Of a stretch of 64,000 nucleotides of DNA, positions 27,199 through 36,018 are shown piece after piece (position 1 is the first letter of the stretch; the number at the start of each line of letters is the position of its first letter). The notes under the pieces were generated by a model. That model was not told the DNA's origin. It ran no database searches and was given only the letters and a program-made list of their open reading frames with translations. Both the position numbers and the translations under genes were made by a program. The stretch comes from Thalassotalea sp. 1_MG-2023 (GTDB lineage Bacteria > Pseudomonadota > Gammaproteobacteria > Enterobacterales > Alteromonadaceae), in contig NZ_JAUOPD010000006.1 of NCBI RefSeq assembly GCF_030546745.1, positions 62,001-126,000 on the forward strand, read 5' to 3'.

Positions 27199-27705
27199 AT
27201 GAAAAAAAACAAGAAAACTTTATTTGCACAGTCGATGGAACAACACAAGGGCATTATTTATAAAGTCGTGAATTCATATTGTCAAAACCATGATGACAGG
27301 CAAGATCTTGCACAAGAGATTTTAACCACTATGTGGCTAGCTTATGACAAGTACGATAAACAGTTTAAGTTCTCTACTTGGATGTATCGAATCGCACTGA
27401 ATGTCGCGATTTCTTATTACCGTAAAGACAGTAAGCGAGAAGATAAAGCCAATGCTAAAGAAGAATGCATTGTACATATTGCCGACTTATCTCAAGAAGC
27501 TGATAAAAGTGAAGAAATTAGGCAGCTGTATGCCTTTATTGCTCAACTCGATAAGTTAAATAAAGCGATTATGCTGCTCTATTTAGAAAGTGAGTCATAC
27601 GAGAACATAGCGAACAGCTTAGGTATTAGTAAAACCAATGTCGCTACGCGAATAGGTCGAATTAAAGAAATTCTTAAAAATAAATTTGTTACACAGGGGG
27701 CTTAA
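27199..27705 (+). CDS. Second ECF-type RNA polymerase sigma factor
   Basis: A 168-residue group 4 sigma factor. Region 2 (about 10-80): HKGIIYKVVNSYCQNHDDRQ, DLAQEILTTMWLAYDKYD, TWMYRIALNVAISYYRKD. Region 4 (about 110-160): LDKLNKAIMLLYLESESYEN, LGISKTNVATRIGRIKEIL. It is not closely similar to the sigma factor at 20964. It runs straight into a membrane-protein gene one base after its stop, which probably encodes its regulator. None of the TTGCATCCA elements lies upstream, so this is a separate system. Confidence 0.88.
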   Translation: MKKNKKTLFAQSMEQHKGIIYKVVNSYCQNHDDRQDLAQEILTTMWLAYDKYDKQFKFSTWMYRIALNVAISYYRKDSKREDKANAKEECIVHIADLSQEADKSEEIRQLYAFIAQLDKLNKAIMLLYLESESYENIANSLGISKTNVATRIGRIKEILKNKFVTQGA

Positions 27706-27706
27706 A

Positions 27707-28360
27707 ATGAATTTAGATAACGTTAAAACTGCTTGGCAGCAGCAAAACAATGACACTGGCGTTGCTATTACAATAAACCAAACAAAGTTGTCTGACATTA
27801 AATTAAATAAACAAATGCAACAGCTTAACAATATGAAGTGGATGCGTATTGTTGAGAGCTTAGCATTCTTCTTAATCATTGTTTTATTGTGGCAATATAT
27901 TGTCACAGACTTTAGTCTATCAGCACCGACGATATCGGCTTTTGTTCTAAATGTTTTTGCTATTGTTGGGCTTGCGGGAAATATTGGTCAAATAGTTTTG
28001 ATTTCACAAGTTGATTATTCAAAACCAGTGAGTGACTTACAGAAAGATATCTACAGTGTTTGTACACATAAATTACAATTAACTAAGTTATTGCTGATGT
28101 CTGTGCCTTTTTATATGGCTTATGTTTTTATCGGGTTTGATCTGTTATTGGGAGTTGATTTGTTTCAGCATCTAGAACAGCACATGATTTGGTTTTATTC
28201 CTTATCATCAACGCTACTTTTTTTCGTGACAGCATATTTGTTAGCTAAATTAGATTATAAGAATATTTCACTTACTTGGGTTAAAAACACTATTCAATTT
28301 ATTGTTGGCGAACGTTTAGTCAATATGGCTCAGTTTATTAATAGCATAGAGTCAACATAG
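27707..28360 (+). CDS. Membrane protein, putative anti-sigma partner
   Basis: A 217-residue protein from the ATG at 27707, which has GGGGG 7 bases upstream. A soluble N-terminus of about 45 residues (NLDNVKTAWQQQNNDTGVAI) precedes about four membrane helices in two pairs (about 48-98 and 128-185) and a short cytoplasmic end. Its position immediately behind an ECF sigma gene and the short N-terminal cytoplasmic domain suggest an anti-sigma role, although no zinc-binding HxxxCxxC motif is present. Not otherwise recognised. Confidence 0.62.
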   Translation: MNLDNVKTAWQQQNNDTGVAITINQTKLSDIKLNKQMQQLNNMKWMRIVESLAFFLIIVLLWQYIVTDFSLSAPTISAFVLNVFAIVGLAGNIGQIVLISQVDYSKPVSDLQKDIYSVCTHKLQLTKLLLMSVPFYMAYVFIGFDLLLGVDLFQHLEQHMIWFYSLSSTLLFFVTAYLLAKLDYKNISLTWVKNTIQFIVGERLVNMAQFINSIEST

Positions 28361-28477
28361 TGTTTAGCTATTAGGCGTCATGCTCCCAATGTTATTTTTT
28401 ACTAAAATTTAGAAAGGTTCTGAGCCGTAATATTGGGATTTCATCAATCAAGCTAACATGATAAAAGAGATAAAATT

Positions 28478-28963
28478 GTGAAAGAAGTATTTAACGTCAG
28501 GAAAGCCATGGTTATCGGTATGAGTATTTCGATAGTAGGGCTAGTTCTGACCGTTTATTTTGCGACACAGATAAGTTTCAGTATTAGGCTGGAAAGTTGG
28601 TTCAGTCAAAAATACTGGGTACAATTTATGCCCTTGGTATCGAGCATCTTGTTAACTATCGCAGGTATTCTAGCAATTTTAAAACGACCTAATGCAAACT
28701 TCACCTTTGCGTTGTTTGGTCATACAGTATCAGAACAAATAATGTTTGATTGGCTTGGTTTAACCGATATTGGCTCCTACTTATTGAACTTGATTGGACT
28801 TAAAAGCTTTAATTATCCGGATCATGCAATATTATGGCTCTTTGCTTTATCCCTTATATCTCTGTATATCGCGTATAGCAATGTGCTAAAACTGAGACGC
28901 GTATCTCTTGGCGAAGCAATAATTGGAATAACAACTGGTGTTGTACTTAGCTTTATTGCCTAA
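28478..28963 (+). CDS. Unrecognised four-helix membrane protein
   Basis: A 161-residue protein starting at GTG (28478), with about four hydrophobic segments (around 12-30, 45-65, 115-130 and 142-160). No motif is recognised. It lies 117 bases after the putative anti-sigma gene on the same strand and may belong to that module. Its 3' end runs into nth fragment C. Start choice and function are uncertain. Confidence 0.55.
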   Translation: MKEVFNVRKAMVIGMSISIVGLVLTVYFATQISFSIRLESWFSQKYWVQFMPLVSSILLTIAGILAILKRPNANFTFALFGHTVSEQIMFDWLGLTDIGSYLLNLIGLKSFNYPDHAILWLFALSLISLYIAYSNVLKLRRVSLGEAIIGITTGVVLSFIA

Positions 28964-28967
28964 GCAT

Positions 28968-29036
28968 TTAATCCTAGTAAGCTAGGAGCGGTTAGATACA
29001 TGGTTTTGTGCGCCTACCGTTATTTCCCAGCCAATG
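28968..29036 (-). pseudogene. nth: Displaced nth fragment C (inner end of the repeat unit)
   Basis: GATACATGG, CCTACCGTTATTTCCCAGCC aligns with GATACGCGATAGATATGGGTATCTACCGCTATTGTTGGCCAGCC of nth (near 36216-36261). The weaker part to the left keeps the spacing of nth. The similarity stops at the same nth codon as in fragment E, and the following 15 bases (29038-29052) match those following fragment E at 13 positions, exactly in register. Confidence 0.68.
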
Positions 29037-29090
29037 AATAACTAAAGTAGATCGTTAACTATATAATTTATTCCTTTGTGTAATCTAAAG

Positions 29091-29996
29091 TTAAAGGTTT
29101 GGCTTTTTTTCCCAATACGGTTTGTCACCAAATTTAGCAGAAAAAAAGTCGATAAAAGCTCTCACTTTGGGGGCTAATTGCCTAGAGCTTGGGTAAACAG
29201 CCCAAATTGCGGTATTGGATACTAACGGATAATCTTTTAATATTTGGACAAGCTTACCGTTATTGAGGTGTTGATAAGCACTCCACATAGAATTTATAGT
29301 GATCCCTAACCCGTTTATACAGGCATCACGAACAGCCTCACCATTATCTGCTCGAAGCTTTCCTTTTACTTTTATATTCTTATGCTCACTTTCTGTTTGA
29401 AACACCCAATTATCTAAGCCCATTAGTGTTATGCAGTGATGATTGATTAATTCTTTAGGTGAATTTGGTTCACCATATTTAGCTAAATAATCAGGTGAAG
29501 CACATATAACACGGTTATCATTAGCTAATTTTCGTGCAATTAAACTGGAATCCTTGAGTGCTGAGTTTCGAATAGCAATATCAAAGCCTCCTTCAACTAA
29601 ATCGATGATGGTATCTGAAAGCTTCAAATCAACGGTTAAGTCGGGATAACGAACGAAGAAGTCATTTAATGCGGGTAGTAAGTGCATCCGTCCAAAAGAA
29701 GCGGGAGCAGCAACTCGAAGTGTTCCTTGAGGCGATGAACTACCTGCACCTACAGATGCGCGAGCGGCGTCAACGCTTGCTAGTATATCTTCAGCATATG
29801 GAAGAAAGCCTGCTCCTTCTTCGGTTAATGATACTTTGCGAGTTGTTCGGTGCATTAACCTAACGCCAAGTCCTTCCTCTAGTTTATTGATATGGGCACT
29901 TGCAACTGCTGGCGATAAGCCTAGCTCATGTCCTGCCAAACTAATGTTGTGTGTTGCTGCGACTCTAACAAAAAGCTTTAGGTGTTCAATATTCAT
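29091..29996 (-). CDS. LysR-family transcriptional regulator
   Basis: About 301 residues. The N-terminal winged helix (MNIEHLKLFVRVAATHNISL, LGLSPAVASAHINKLEEGLG, RLMHRTTRKVSLTEEG) is followed by a LysR substrate-binding domain of the CrgA/AaeR type (LRVAAPASFGRMHLLPALNDF, DIAIRNSALKDSSLIARKLA). A start three codons upstream (30005) is equally possible. It is divergent from the alcohol-dehydrogenase-like gene, with about 100 bases between them, so it probably regulates the dehydrogenase/SDR pair and itself from that region. Confidence 0.9.
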   Translation of the reverse strand: MNIEHLKLFVRVAATHNISLAGHELGLSPAVASAHINKLEEGLGVRLMHRTTRKVSLTEEGAGFLPYAEDILASVDAARASVGAGSSSPQGTLRVAAPASFGRMHLLPALNDFFVRYPDLTVDLKLSDTIIDLVEGGFDIAIRNSALKDSSLIARKLANDNRVICASPDYLAKYGEPNSPKELINHHCITLMGLDNWVFQTESEHKNIKVKGKLRADNGEAVRDACINGLGITINSMWSAYQHLNNGKLVQILKDYPLVSNTAIWAVYPSSRQLAPKVRAFIDFFSAKFGDKPYWEKKPNL

Positions 29997-30098
29997 GATT
30001 ATCAATAAAAACTAAAAAATGATTCCTTGTAAGGCGATATTATCAAATTAAATGAATATTAATATACTTTGTTTCATTAACTACAGGAGAGCATGATA

Positions 30099-31085
30099 AT
30101 GAAAGCAATGATAATAAACGATTTTGGTGGGGATGAGGTTTTCGAAGCTGCGGATATAGCAAAACCCCAAGTAAAAAATGGGCATGTATTAATTAAAATA
30201 TCAGCCACAAGTGTTAATACGGTTGATACCATGATCAGAGCAATGGGAGACAGCTTACCTATTGCACCGGCGTTGCCAGCGGTTTTAGGAATGGATTTTG
30301 CTGGCGTGATAGAAGAAGTAGGTGAGGGCGTTACACATTTCACAGTAGGTGATGAAGTCTACGGCTGCGCGGGTGGTTTAGCTGATTTACCTGGCACACT
30401 CGCTGAATATATTATCGCAGATGCTGATTTAATTGCGCTAAAACCAAAAAATATCTCTATGGAACAAGCTGCCGCGATTCCACTGGTTGGTATAACGGCT
30501 TATGAGGGCTTGCAAAGAGCAGGAGTAACTAGCGGACAAAAGGTATTGGTTCATGGTGGATCTGGTGGTGTTGGACACATCGCACTACAATTGGCAAAAC
30601 ACCTAGGAGCAGAAGTTTACTCTACCGGTGGCGGTGAGAAACAGCTTACACTGATTGAGTCCTTAGGCGCTACGGCGATTAACTACAAAAAAGAAACCGT
30701 TGCAGATTACGTGGCAAAGCATACTGATGGTAAAGGTTTTGATGTTGTTTTTGACTCAGTAGGCGGTGAAAACATGGTTAACTCATTTGAGGCCGCGGCG
30801 TTAAATGGTCATGTCGCATCTACAGTAGCATTAGTTGATTTAGACTTATCTCTCGCTCACTTTAAAGGACTATCATTACACGTAGTGTTTATGCTTATTC
30901 CAATGTTGCATCGTATTAAACGCCATGAACACGGTGAAATATTAGAACAAATAACATCGATTGTTGAATCAGGACACCTTACACCAATACTAGACCCATC
31001 AAACTTTATGCTTGAACAAGTAGGCCAAGCACACTCACATTTAGAAAGTGGTAAAGCGATAGGTAAAGTTGTCATTAGTATTTAA
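30099..31085 (+). CDS. Zinc-independent quinone oxidoreductase-like alcohol dehydrogenase
   Basis: A 328-residue MDR-superfamily protein. GroES-like N-terminal half (GHVLIKISATSVNTVDTMIR, PAVLGMDFAGVIEEVGEGVT) and Rossmann half with VLVHGGSGGVGHIALQLAKHLGA (NADPH-binding AxxGGVG type). Typical zinc-binding cysteines are absent, as in quinone oxidoreductases. The start was set at 30099 (MKAMIINDFGG) because AGGAGA at 30085 is too close to the in-frame ATG at 30093. It precedes an SDR gene by 26 bases and diverges from a LysR gene. Likely role: NADPH-dependent reduction of a quinone or reactive carbonyl. Confidence 0.87.
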   Translation: MKAMIINDFGGDEVFEAADIAKPQVKNGHVLIKISATSVNTVDTMIRAMGDSLPIAPALPAVLGMDFAGVIEEVGEGVTHFTVGDEVYGCAGGLADLPGTLAEYIIADADLIALKPKNISMEQAAAIPLVGITAYEGLQRAGVTSGQKVLVHGGSGGVGHIALQLAKHLGAEVYSTGGGEKQLTLIESLGATAINYKKETVADYVAKHTDGKGFDVVFDSVGGENMVNSFEAAALNGHVASTVALVDLDLSLAHFKGLSLHVVFMLIPMLHRIKRHEHGEILEQITSIVESGHLTPILDPSNFMLEQVGQAHSHLESGKAIGKVVISI

Positions 31086-31111
31086 TTACAAAATTGAATA
31101 TGGAGTAGTAT

Positions 31112-31918
31112 ATGAAAACGATATTAATAACAGATGCTACAGACGGTATAGGCTTTGAAACAGCCAAAGCTTTAGTCGCACAAGGTCATAGATTACTCAT
31201 CCATGGTCGTAACGAAGAAAAGCTAGCCAATACATTACAACGGCTTAACAAGGCGAACCCAACTACTCCAATTCAAGGTTTTTTGGCTGATTTAACTCAA
31301 TTTTATGAGGTAAATCAGCTAATAAACGATATTAAACAAAAAGCTAACCATCTTGACATTATTATAAATAACGCTGGCGTATTAAAAACCAAAACGGTTA
31401 AAACAAATGAAAGTTTGGATGTAAGGTTTTTGGTAAATACGCTTAGCCCTTACGTGCTTACATTGGGGCTTATCGATTTGTTAGCGGACAATGGACGTAT
31501 TGTTAACTTGTCTTCGGCCGCTCAAGCTTCTGTTAATATAGACGCATTGATGGGAAACATTGCACTCAATGATGCCTTTCAAGCATATGCGCAAAGTAAA
31601 CTAGCTATTACTATTTGGTCGCAAGAATTAACAAAAGAACTTAATAAGAAACAAGTAAGTGTAGCGGTTAACCCAGGTTCATTATTAGCGAGTAAAATGG
31701 TGAAAGAAGGGTTTGGAATGACAGGCAATGATCTCACGATAGGTTCTGATATTTTAGTTCGAGCAGCTTTATCTGATGAATTTGATGATGCTTCAGGTAA
31801 GTATTATGACAATGATGCAAAGCAATTTTCATTACCTCATATTGATGCACAAAAACCCGAAATATGTGCACAAGTTATGGCTGCAATTAACGTGGTCATT
31901 AAAGAAAAAGTTAACTAG
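31112..31918 (+). CDS. Short-chain dehydrogenase/reductase
   Basis: A 268-residue SDR. The cofactor motif is TDATDGIGFETAKAL (TGxxxGIG with the first G replaced by D/A), then NNAGVLKTKT, the catalytic Ser in NLSSAAQASV and YAQSKLAITIW as the YxxxK motif, followed by VNPGSLLASKM. Resembles retinol-dehydrogenase-like SDRs. Probably co-transcribed with the upstream oxidoreductase under the LysR regulator. Its stop codon is less than 10 bases from nth fragment D. Confidence 0.87.
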   Translation: MKTILITDATDGIGFETAKALVAQGHRLLIHGRNEEKLANTLQRLNKANPTTPIQGFLADLTQFYEVNQLINDIKQKANHLDIIINNAGVLKTKTVKTNESLDVRFLVNTLSPYVLTLGLIDLLADNGRIVNLSSAAQASVNIDALMGNIALNDAFQAYAQSKLAITIWSQELTKELNKKQVSVAVNPGSLLASKMVKEGFGMTGNDLTIGSDILVRAALSDEFDDASGKYYDNDAKQFSLPHIDAQKPEICAQVMAAINVVIKEKVN

Positions 31919-31925
31919 TGTTAAC

Positions 31926-32148
31926 TACTTCGCTTTACCTTTAAGCTCTCACGAGCTTTCAATAATATACTCGCCTTATTGGGGTTTGCGTGCGTTACAC
32001 ACATACCGCCTATGTAAAATAAACCAATGGTTACAGCAACTTTAAACTCAGCGGGCATAAACTATAAAAGCTTTTGAACAACTTGGTTAACGTACTTGCC
32101 CTTAGCTAATTTGCTACGAATTAAAAATACCCTTCCTTTTTTCCAAAG
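31926..32148 (-). pseudogene. nth: Displaced nth 3'-end fragment D (decayed)
   Basis: Starting just after the SDR stop codon, the plus-strand text aligns in order with nth 36021-36265: CTTTAAGCTCTCAC, CTTTCAATAATA, AAACCAATGGTTACA, TTTAAACTCAGCGGG, AAAAGCTTTTGAACAACTTG and CCCTTAGCTAATTTGCTACGA correspond to nth segments at nearly the same spacing. Substitutions, an in-frame disruption and a probable deletion near 32130 show decay. The end at CCAAAG (32143-32148) may mark the same boundary as in fragments C and E. Confidence 0.78.
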
Positions 32149-32415
32149 AAATAAGAAATAAAATATCAATAAATTTACATGTCTTTACCTTAAATTTACG
32201 TTTCATTACATAACATTTGAGATAATAGCAACACAGCTATTTGGTAGATATGAATGACAAGTCTACTTTTCTCAGCTTTTATTGGTGTCTTTTATGGTTA
32301 ATACCCTGCAAACAAAGCAGCAGATTAAACCTATTGATGTATTAATATACGAATAAAACACATGAGAAACATTTATAACCGTTTTCTGACACCCACTATA
32401 AAGAGATGTGCTCAA

Positions 32416-32808
32416 ATGAACAAAAATCACTTAATATTACTGTTTTTATTTTCGTTGCTAGGATGTTCATCAGCAAAAAAAGTAGATGATAATAATTACT
32501 ACTTCAATACCAATGTTACACAAAACAACGTTAAAGAATTTGCAATTTCTAAAGAATTTAAAGCACGAAACAATAAAAAATCTTCTAATCGTGAAGGTAA
32601 AAGAGGTGGTGGACGTGGAGAAAGAAGTCAAAAGCGTGGCCGTACAGACACAGAAAAAAACAGTAAATATTATACTCAATTAGAAATTGCATTAGAAAAA
32701 GAATTAGCAATCAGCAATTATTGTATTAATGGTTATACAGAAATTGAACGATACAGTAGTCAAGGTTTTTATACAATTCGCGGTGAATGCAACGAATTGA
32801 ACGAATGA
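32416..32808 (+). CDS. Small lipoprotein with a basic, glycine/arginine-rich segment
   Basis: From the ATG at 32416 this is 130 residues: lipoprotein signal MNKNHLILLFLFSLLGCSSAK with lipobox LLGC; an in-frame ATG at 32362 would put 18 residues before a normal signal and is less likely. Residues about 45-80 are strongly basic and low in complexity (SSNREGKRGGGRGERSQKRG), then a short domain with two cysteines (NYCINGYTEIERYSSQGFY, TIRGECNE). No family recognised. It is the only gene between nth fragments D and E. Confidence 0.6.
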   Translation: MNKNHLILLFLFSLLGCSSAKKVDDNNYYFNTNVTQNNVKEFAISKEFKARNNKKSSNREGKRGGGRGERSQKRGRTDTEKNSKYYTQLEIALEKELAISNYCINGYTEIERYSSQGFYTIRGECNELNE

Positions 32809-33060
32809 ATTAGCAACATAGTTCATATTTATTTAAGCGCTTAGAGTGAATAAAGCTTGCCTTCATGCAAATGCATTAACTGGTTTAAAAAACTGTCAAC
32901 AATATGCAGTATTTGATTTTTAATAAGGGTTGGTGAGGCTATAGTTCATTCTAGGCAGTGAAAAAAACGTTAATTGGTGTTAATGACTGAAACTGTCGGA
33001 CCAGTTGCCGTTAGCTAAGCAAAGGTAAACATCATCATTACGAACTTAGCCGTCGAGGTA

Positions 33061-33306
33061 TCAATCTGTTTTATCTTTAAACTCACACAAGTCTTCAATA
33101 ATACATGCGCCACATCTTGGCTTTCTTGCAACGCAGGTATAGCGGCCGTGAAGGATTAACCAGTGGTGCACATCGACTTTAAATTCCTTTGGCACTACTT
33201 TTAAAAGCTTTTGCTCAACTTCAACTACGTTTTTACCCATGGCGAACTTAGTACGGTTTGATACACGGTCTATGTGGGTGTCTACAGCTATTGTTGGCCA
33301 GCCGAA
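33061..33306 (-). pseudogene. nth: Displaced nth 3'-end fragment E (best preserved)
   Basis: 246 bases colinear with nth 36019-36264 without a single indel; my hand count gives 34 mismatches (about 86% identity). The frame is open: it reads from FGWPTIAVDTH through the Fe-S ligands CVARKPRCGACIIEDLC to CEFKDKTD-stop. Most changes are at third codon positions, so it descends from a working nth of a related strain. One notable change is HIYRV to HIDRV. It lacks the N-terminal 129 residues, including the lysine of the active site, and has no start signal, so it cannot make an active enzyme. Confidence 0.92.
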
Positions 33307-33733
33307 AGATAATTAAGGTAGATGTAAATATGTTTAGGCTGCTTTGAACGATAAGCGGTCGTTAGTATTAATTTTACTAACGTCAATTGTTCCAACAAGC
33401 TAGTCTTTAGCTGCCTAAGCTTATTGCCAATTATGTTGTCTATTACATCCCAAAAAATTTAACTTTTCTCTAAGCCCGATAGTTTGTTAAAGGCCAACAT
33501 CTTGCTTTAAATTATGAGCCCCGAAGCAGGTATCCTCAAATAAATTTAAATATCTACATTGCCCTCGAATGATTGACTATCCAATTTTAGTGCGCGAGAA
33601 CCCTGGTTTTAAATTCGATTTCAGGTTATTCATTGATAAACTGAAAAGAAAGGGATATGCTCAAAAAACAATCACTGAAAGCAGTAGTGTTGCGAAAGTT
33701 ACTTGGTCAAACCTAAAGATAAGGAAATCAACA
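33307..33733. other. Non-coding stretch between nth fragment E and the hydrolase gene
   Basis: Right after the nth homology comes ATAATTAAGGTAGAT (33309-33323), shared with fragment C. A small inverted repeat, GTTAGTA...TACTAAC, is near 33362-33382. An open stretch from 33569 runs in frame into the hydrolase, but it precedes a good lipoprotein signal with its own ribosome-binding site and is not counted as coding. The 250 bases before fragment E (32809-33060) also show nothing recognisable. Confidence 0.4.
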
Positions 33734-35734
33734 ATGAATTCAACACGTATCCGACTGCTACTAACCTTAGTTTTATGCTGTGTGGTAAATGCATGCACTA
33801 AACCTCAGCAAACTCCCAATACTGAAAACATCGCAGCTGCAGTCGTTAGTGTGGCAGTCCAATATCAAGAACCTGAAGGCTGGACCAAGTCTGTACAAGG
33901 CAGTCAAACCATTTTTATTGCACCAGAGAAGGATTTATCGCTTGTGGTAATAGCAGTAACGAAGGCAAACGATGCACAAGAGGCGGCCTTAAAAGCTTGG
34001 AAAATGCATGATTCTGATTTTTCCCGTAAGGTTAGAGTTAATTCACCACATATAAAGAAAGGCGGTTGGGACGCAATAAGAAGCATTGAATACCAAACAT
34101 CAGTAAGCGAAAATATGCTCGCTTATGCTAACGTTTATCAACTTGGCGAACAATGGCAGGTACTGTTGTTTGATGGTAACTATGCGACTTATGCTAAACG
34201 CAGTGCAGCAGTTAGAGGCATGTCACAGAGTTTTGAATTAGCCGGCTATAAGCCTGAGGATTTATCACAACGAACAGCCCAGAAACTCAGTCCTGACAAA
34301 ATCAACACGCTGTTATCATTTGTCGAAGAATCAGCCAAAGCCCTTAATATTCCAGGAGTAGGCGTGGCAGTTATAGAAGATGGTAAAGTGTTATTTGAAG
34401 GTGGAGTGGGCATCAAAAGTATTGCGACTCAAGAACCTGTGACCAAAGACACTGCGTTTATGGTTGCCTCTAATACCAAAGGCATGACCACCTTGTTATT
34501 GGCTAAACTCGTCGAGATGGGCAAACTAAACTGGGATGATCAGGTCATCAGCCATTATCCCGATTTTAAATTAGGTGACAAGAAAACCACCCAAAGTGTG
34601 TTAATCAAACATTTGGTGTGTGCTTGCACCGGTCTGCCCCGCAAAGATTTAGATTGGATATTTAATAGCGGCCCAAACGTGTCGGCTACGGTGACATTTA
34701 CTGATTTAGCTAGTACGATTCCCACCAGCAGTTTTGGGGAACTATTCCAATACAATAACCAAATGGCGGCGGCTGCGGGTTATGTGGCTGGGCACATTTT
34801 ATACCCTGAGATGGAAATCGGCGCTGCTTATGATAAAGCGATGCAGCGATACATATTCGGCCCATTGCAAATGCAACACACTAGCTTTTCTTTTACGCAG
34901 GCGTTAGCGGGTGATGCAGCCTCGCCCCATGGCTTAGACCTCGCAGGCAATACTCAATTGATTCCTCAATCGGCGACCGATGGTTTTAATCATACGGTTA
35001 CCCCTTACCGCCCTGCAGGGGCAGCATGGTCGACCCCTAGCGACATGATAAAATATGTGCAAAACGAACTGTCCGAAGGTGTTGCGCCTGATGGAACGCG
35101 ACTATTTACTGCAGAATCGGTATTAAAACGTCGTGAATCCACAGTAGCTACTGGTGCGGACGCAAGTTACGGTATGGGTTTATCATCTGAAAAAATGGGC
35201 GGGATTGATATAATTGAACATGGCGGCAGCTTGGCAGGTTATCTGTCTAATTTCATCGCCATACCATCGGCTAAGGTTGGTGCCGTTATTTTAACTAACT
35301 CCGACGAAGGTTATGCCTTACTTAAACCTTTTACACGCCGCATGATTGAACTCTTGTATGACGCAGAACCACAAGCTCAAAGCCAAGTGGCGGTCACTGT
35401 AGAAACTAACACTTTAAATGCAGGTAAATTGCGTGAAGAAATCACTTATCCACCCGCACCTGAGGTAGTGGCTAAACTAGCTAGCTTGTATAATAGTCCA
35501 GAACTCGGCAGCATGACAGTTACGCAAATTGATGGGGAAGTCGTGCTGGATCCCGGTGTATGGAAAACGGCTATTGCCAGCAAAACCAGTCCCGATGGCA
35601 GCGTGTCGTTAGTGACAATCGCACCGTTTTTCCTCGGACTTGAATTGATTGTAGGTGAATCTGCTGGTTTAAGTACACTCAGCATTATTGACGCCCAACA
35701 CACCTATACATTTACCGAAGTAAAGAAACACTAA
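33734..35734 (+). CDS. Serine hydrolase of the beta-lactamase/class C family, lipoprotein
   Basis: 666 residues from the ATG at 33734, which has AAGGAA upstream and opens a lipoprotein signal with lipobox VNAC. The N-terminal 170 residues form an unrecognised beta-rich domain (VAVQYQEPEGWTKSVQGSQT). The beta-lactamase-like domain covers about 190-545: SxxK motif in VASNTKGMTTLL (about 244), YxN in QYNNQMAAAAGYV (about 339) and HGGS replacing KTG (about 495). This motif set fits EstB/PBP4*-like esterases or peptidases more than true beta-lactamases. A C-terminal beta domain follows. Its base composition looks less AT-rich than the core genes. Confidence 0.85.
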   Translation: MNSTRIRLLLTLVLCCVVNACTKPQQTPNTENIAAAVVSVAVQYQEPEGWTKSVQGSQTIFIAPEKDLSLVVIAVTKANDAQEAALKAWKMHDSDFSRKVRVNSPHIKKGGWDAIRSIEYQTSVSENMLAYANVYQLGEQWQVLLFDGNYATYAKRSAAVRGMSQSFELAGYKPEDLSQRTAQKLSPDKINTLLSFVEESAKALNIPGVGVAVIEDGKVLFEGGVGIKSIATQEPVTKDTAFMVASNTKGMTTLLLAKLVEMGKLNWDDQVISHYPDFKLGDKKTTQSVLIKHLVCACTGLPRKDLDWIFNSGPNVSATVTFTDLASTIPTSSFGELFQYNNQMAAAAGYVAGHILYPEMEIGAAYDKAMQRYIFGPLQMQHTSFSFTQALAGDAASPHGLDLAGNTQLIPQSATDGFNHTVTPYRPAGAAWSTPSDMIKYVQNELSEGVAPDGTRLFTAESVLKRRESTVATGADASYGMGLSSEKMGGIDIIEHGGSLAGYLSNFIAIPSAKVGAVILTNSDEGYALLKPFTRRMIELLYDAEPQAQSQVAVTVETNTLNAGKLREEITYPPAPEVVAKLASLYNSPELGSMTVTQIDGEVVLDPGVWKTAIASKTSPDGSVSLVTIAPFFLGLELIVGESAGLSTLSIIDAQHTYTFTEVKKH

Positions 35735-36018
35735 ACAGGGTTGCAAAATTACTTATTAAGCTGTGTTAAAGCGGTTAATTAGGATATAAGCCGATGTTTC
35801 TGAGCCCTGATAGAACGCCTTATAGGCAGTGGATAGATAAAATGCAATAAATAACCAGTATTGATGTGCGAGAATACAAGCTAAAAAACTTAAGGGGTAA
35901 TCCTCCCAAAAAATAACGAATCAATTGAATAGTACGATAATGACCGCTCTGCGCTTATATGAGCTCTTTCAGTAAACTGAGCGGCTACATCTGCAAACGG
36001 CACATAGCCGTAGTTAGT

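Noticed and set aside
33061-33306. A second functional endonuclease III gene
   Set aside because: Only the C-terminal 82 codons are present; the helix-hairpin-helix with the catalytic lysine and any start signal are missing.
33569-33733. N-terminal extension of the beta-lactamase-like hydrolase
   Set aside because: A lipoprotein signal with its own ribosome-binding site begins at 33734; an extension would bury it.
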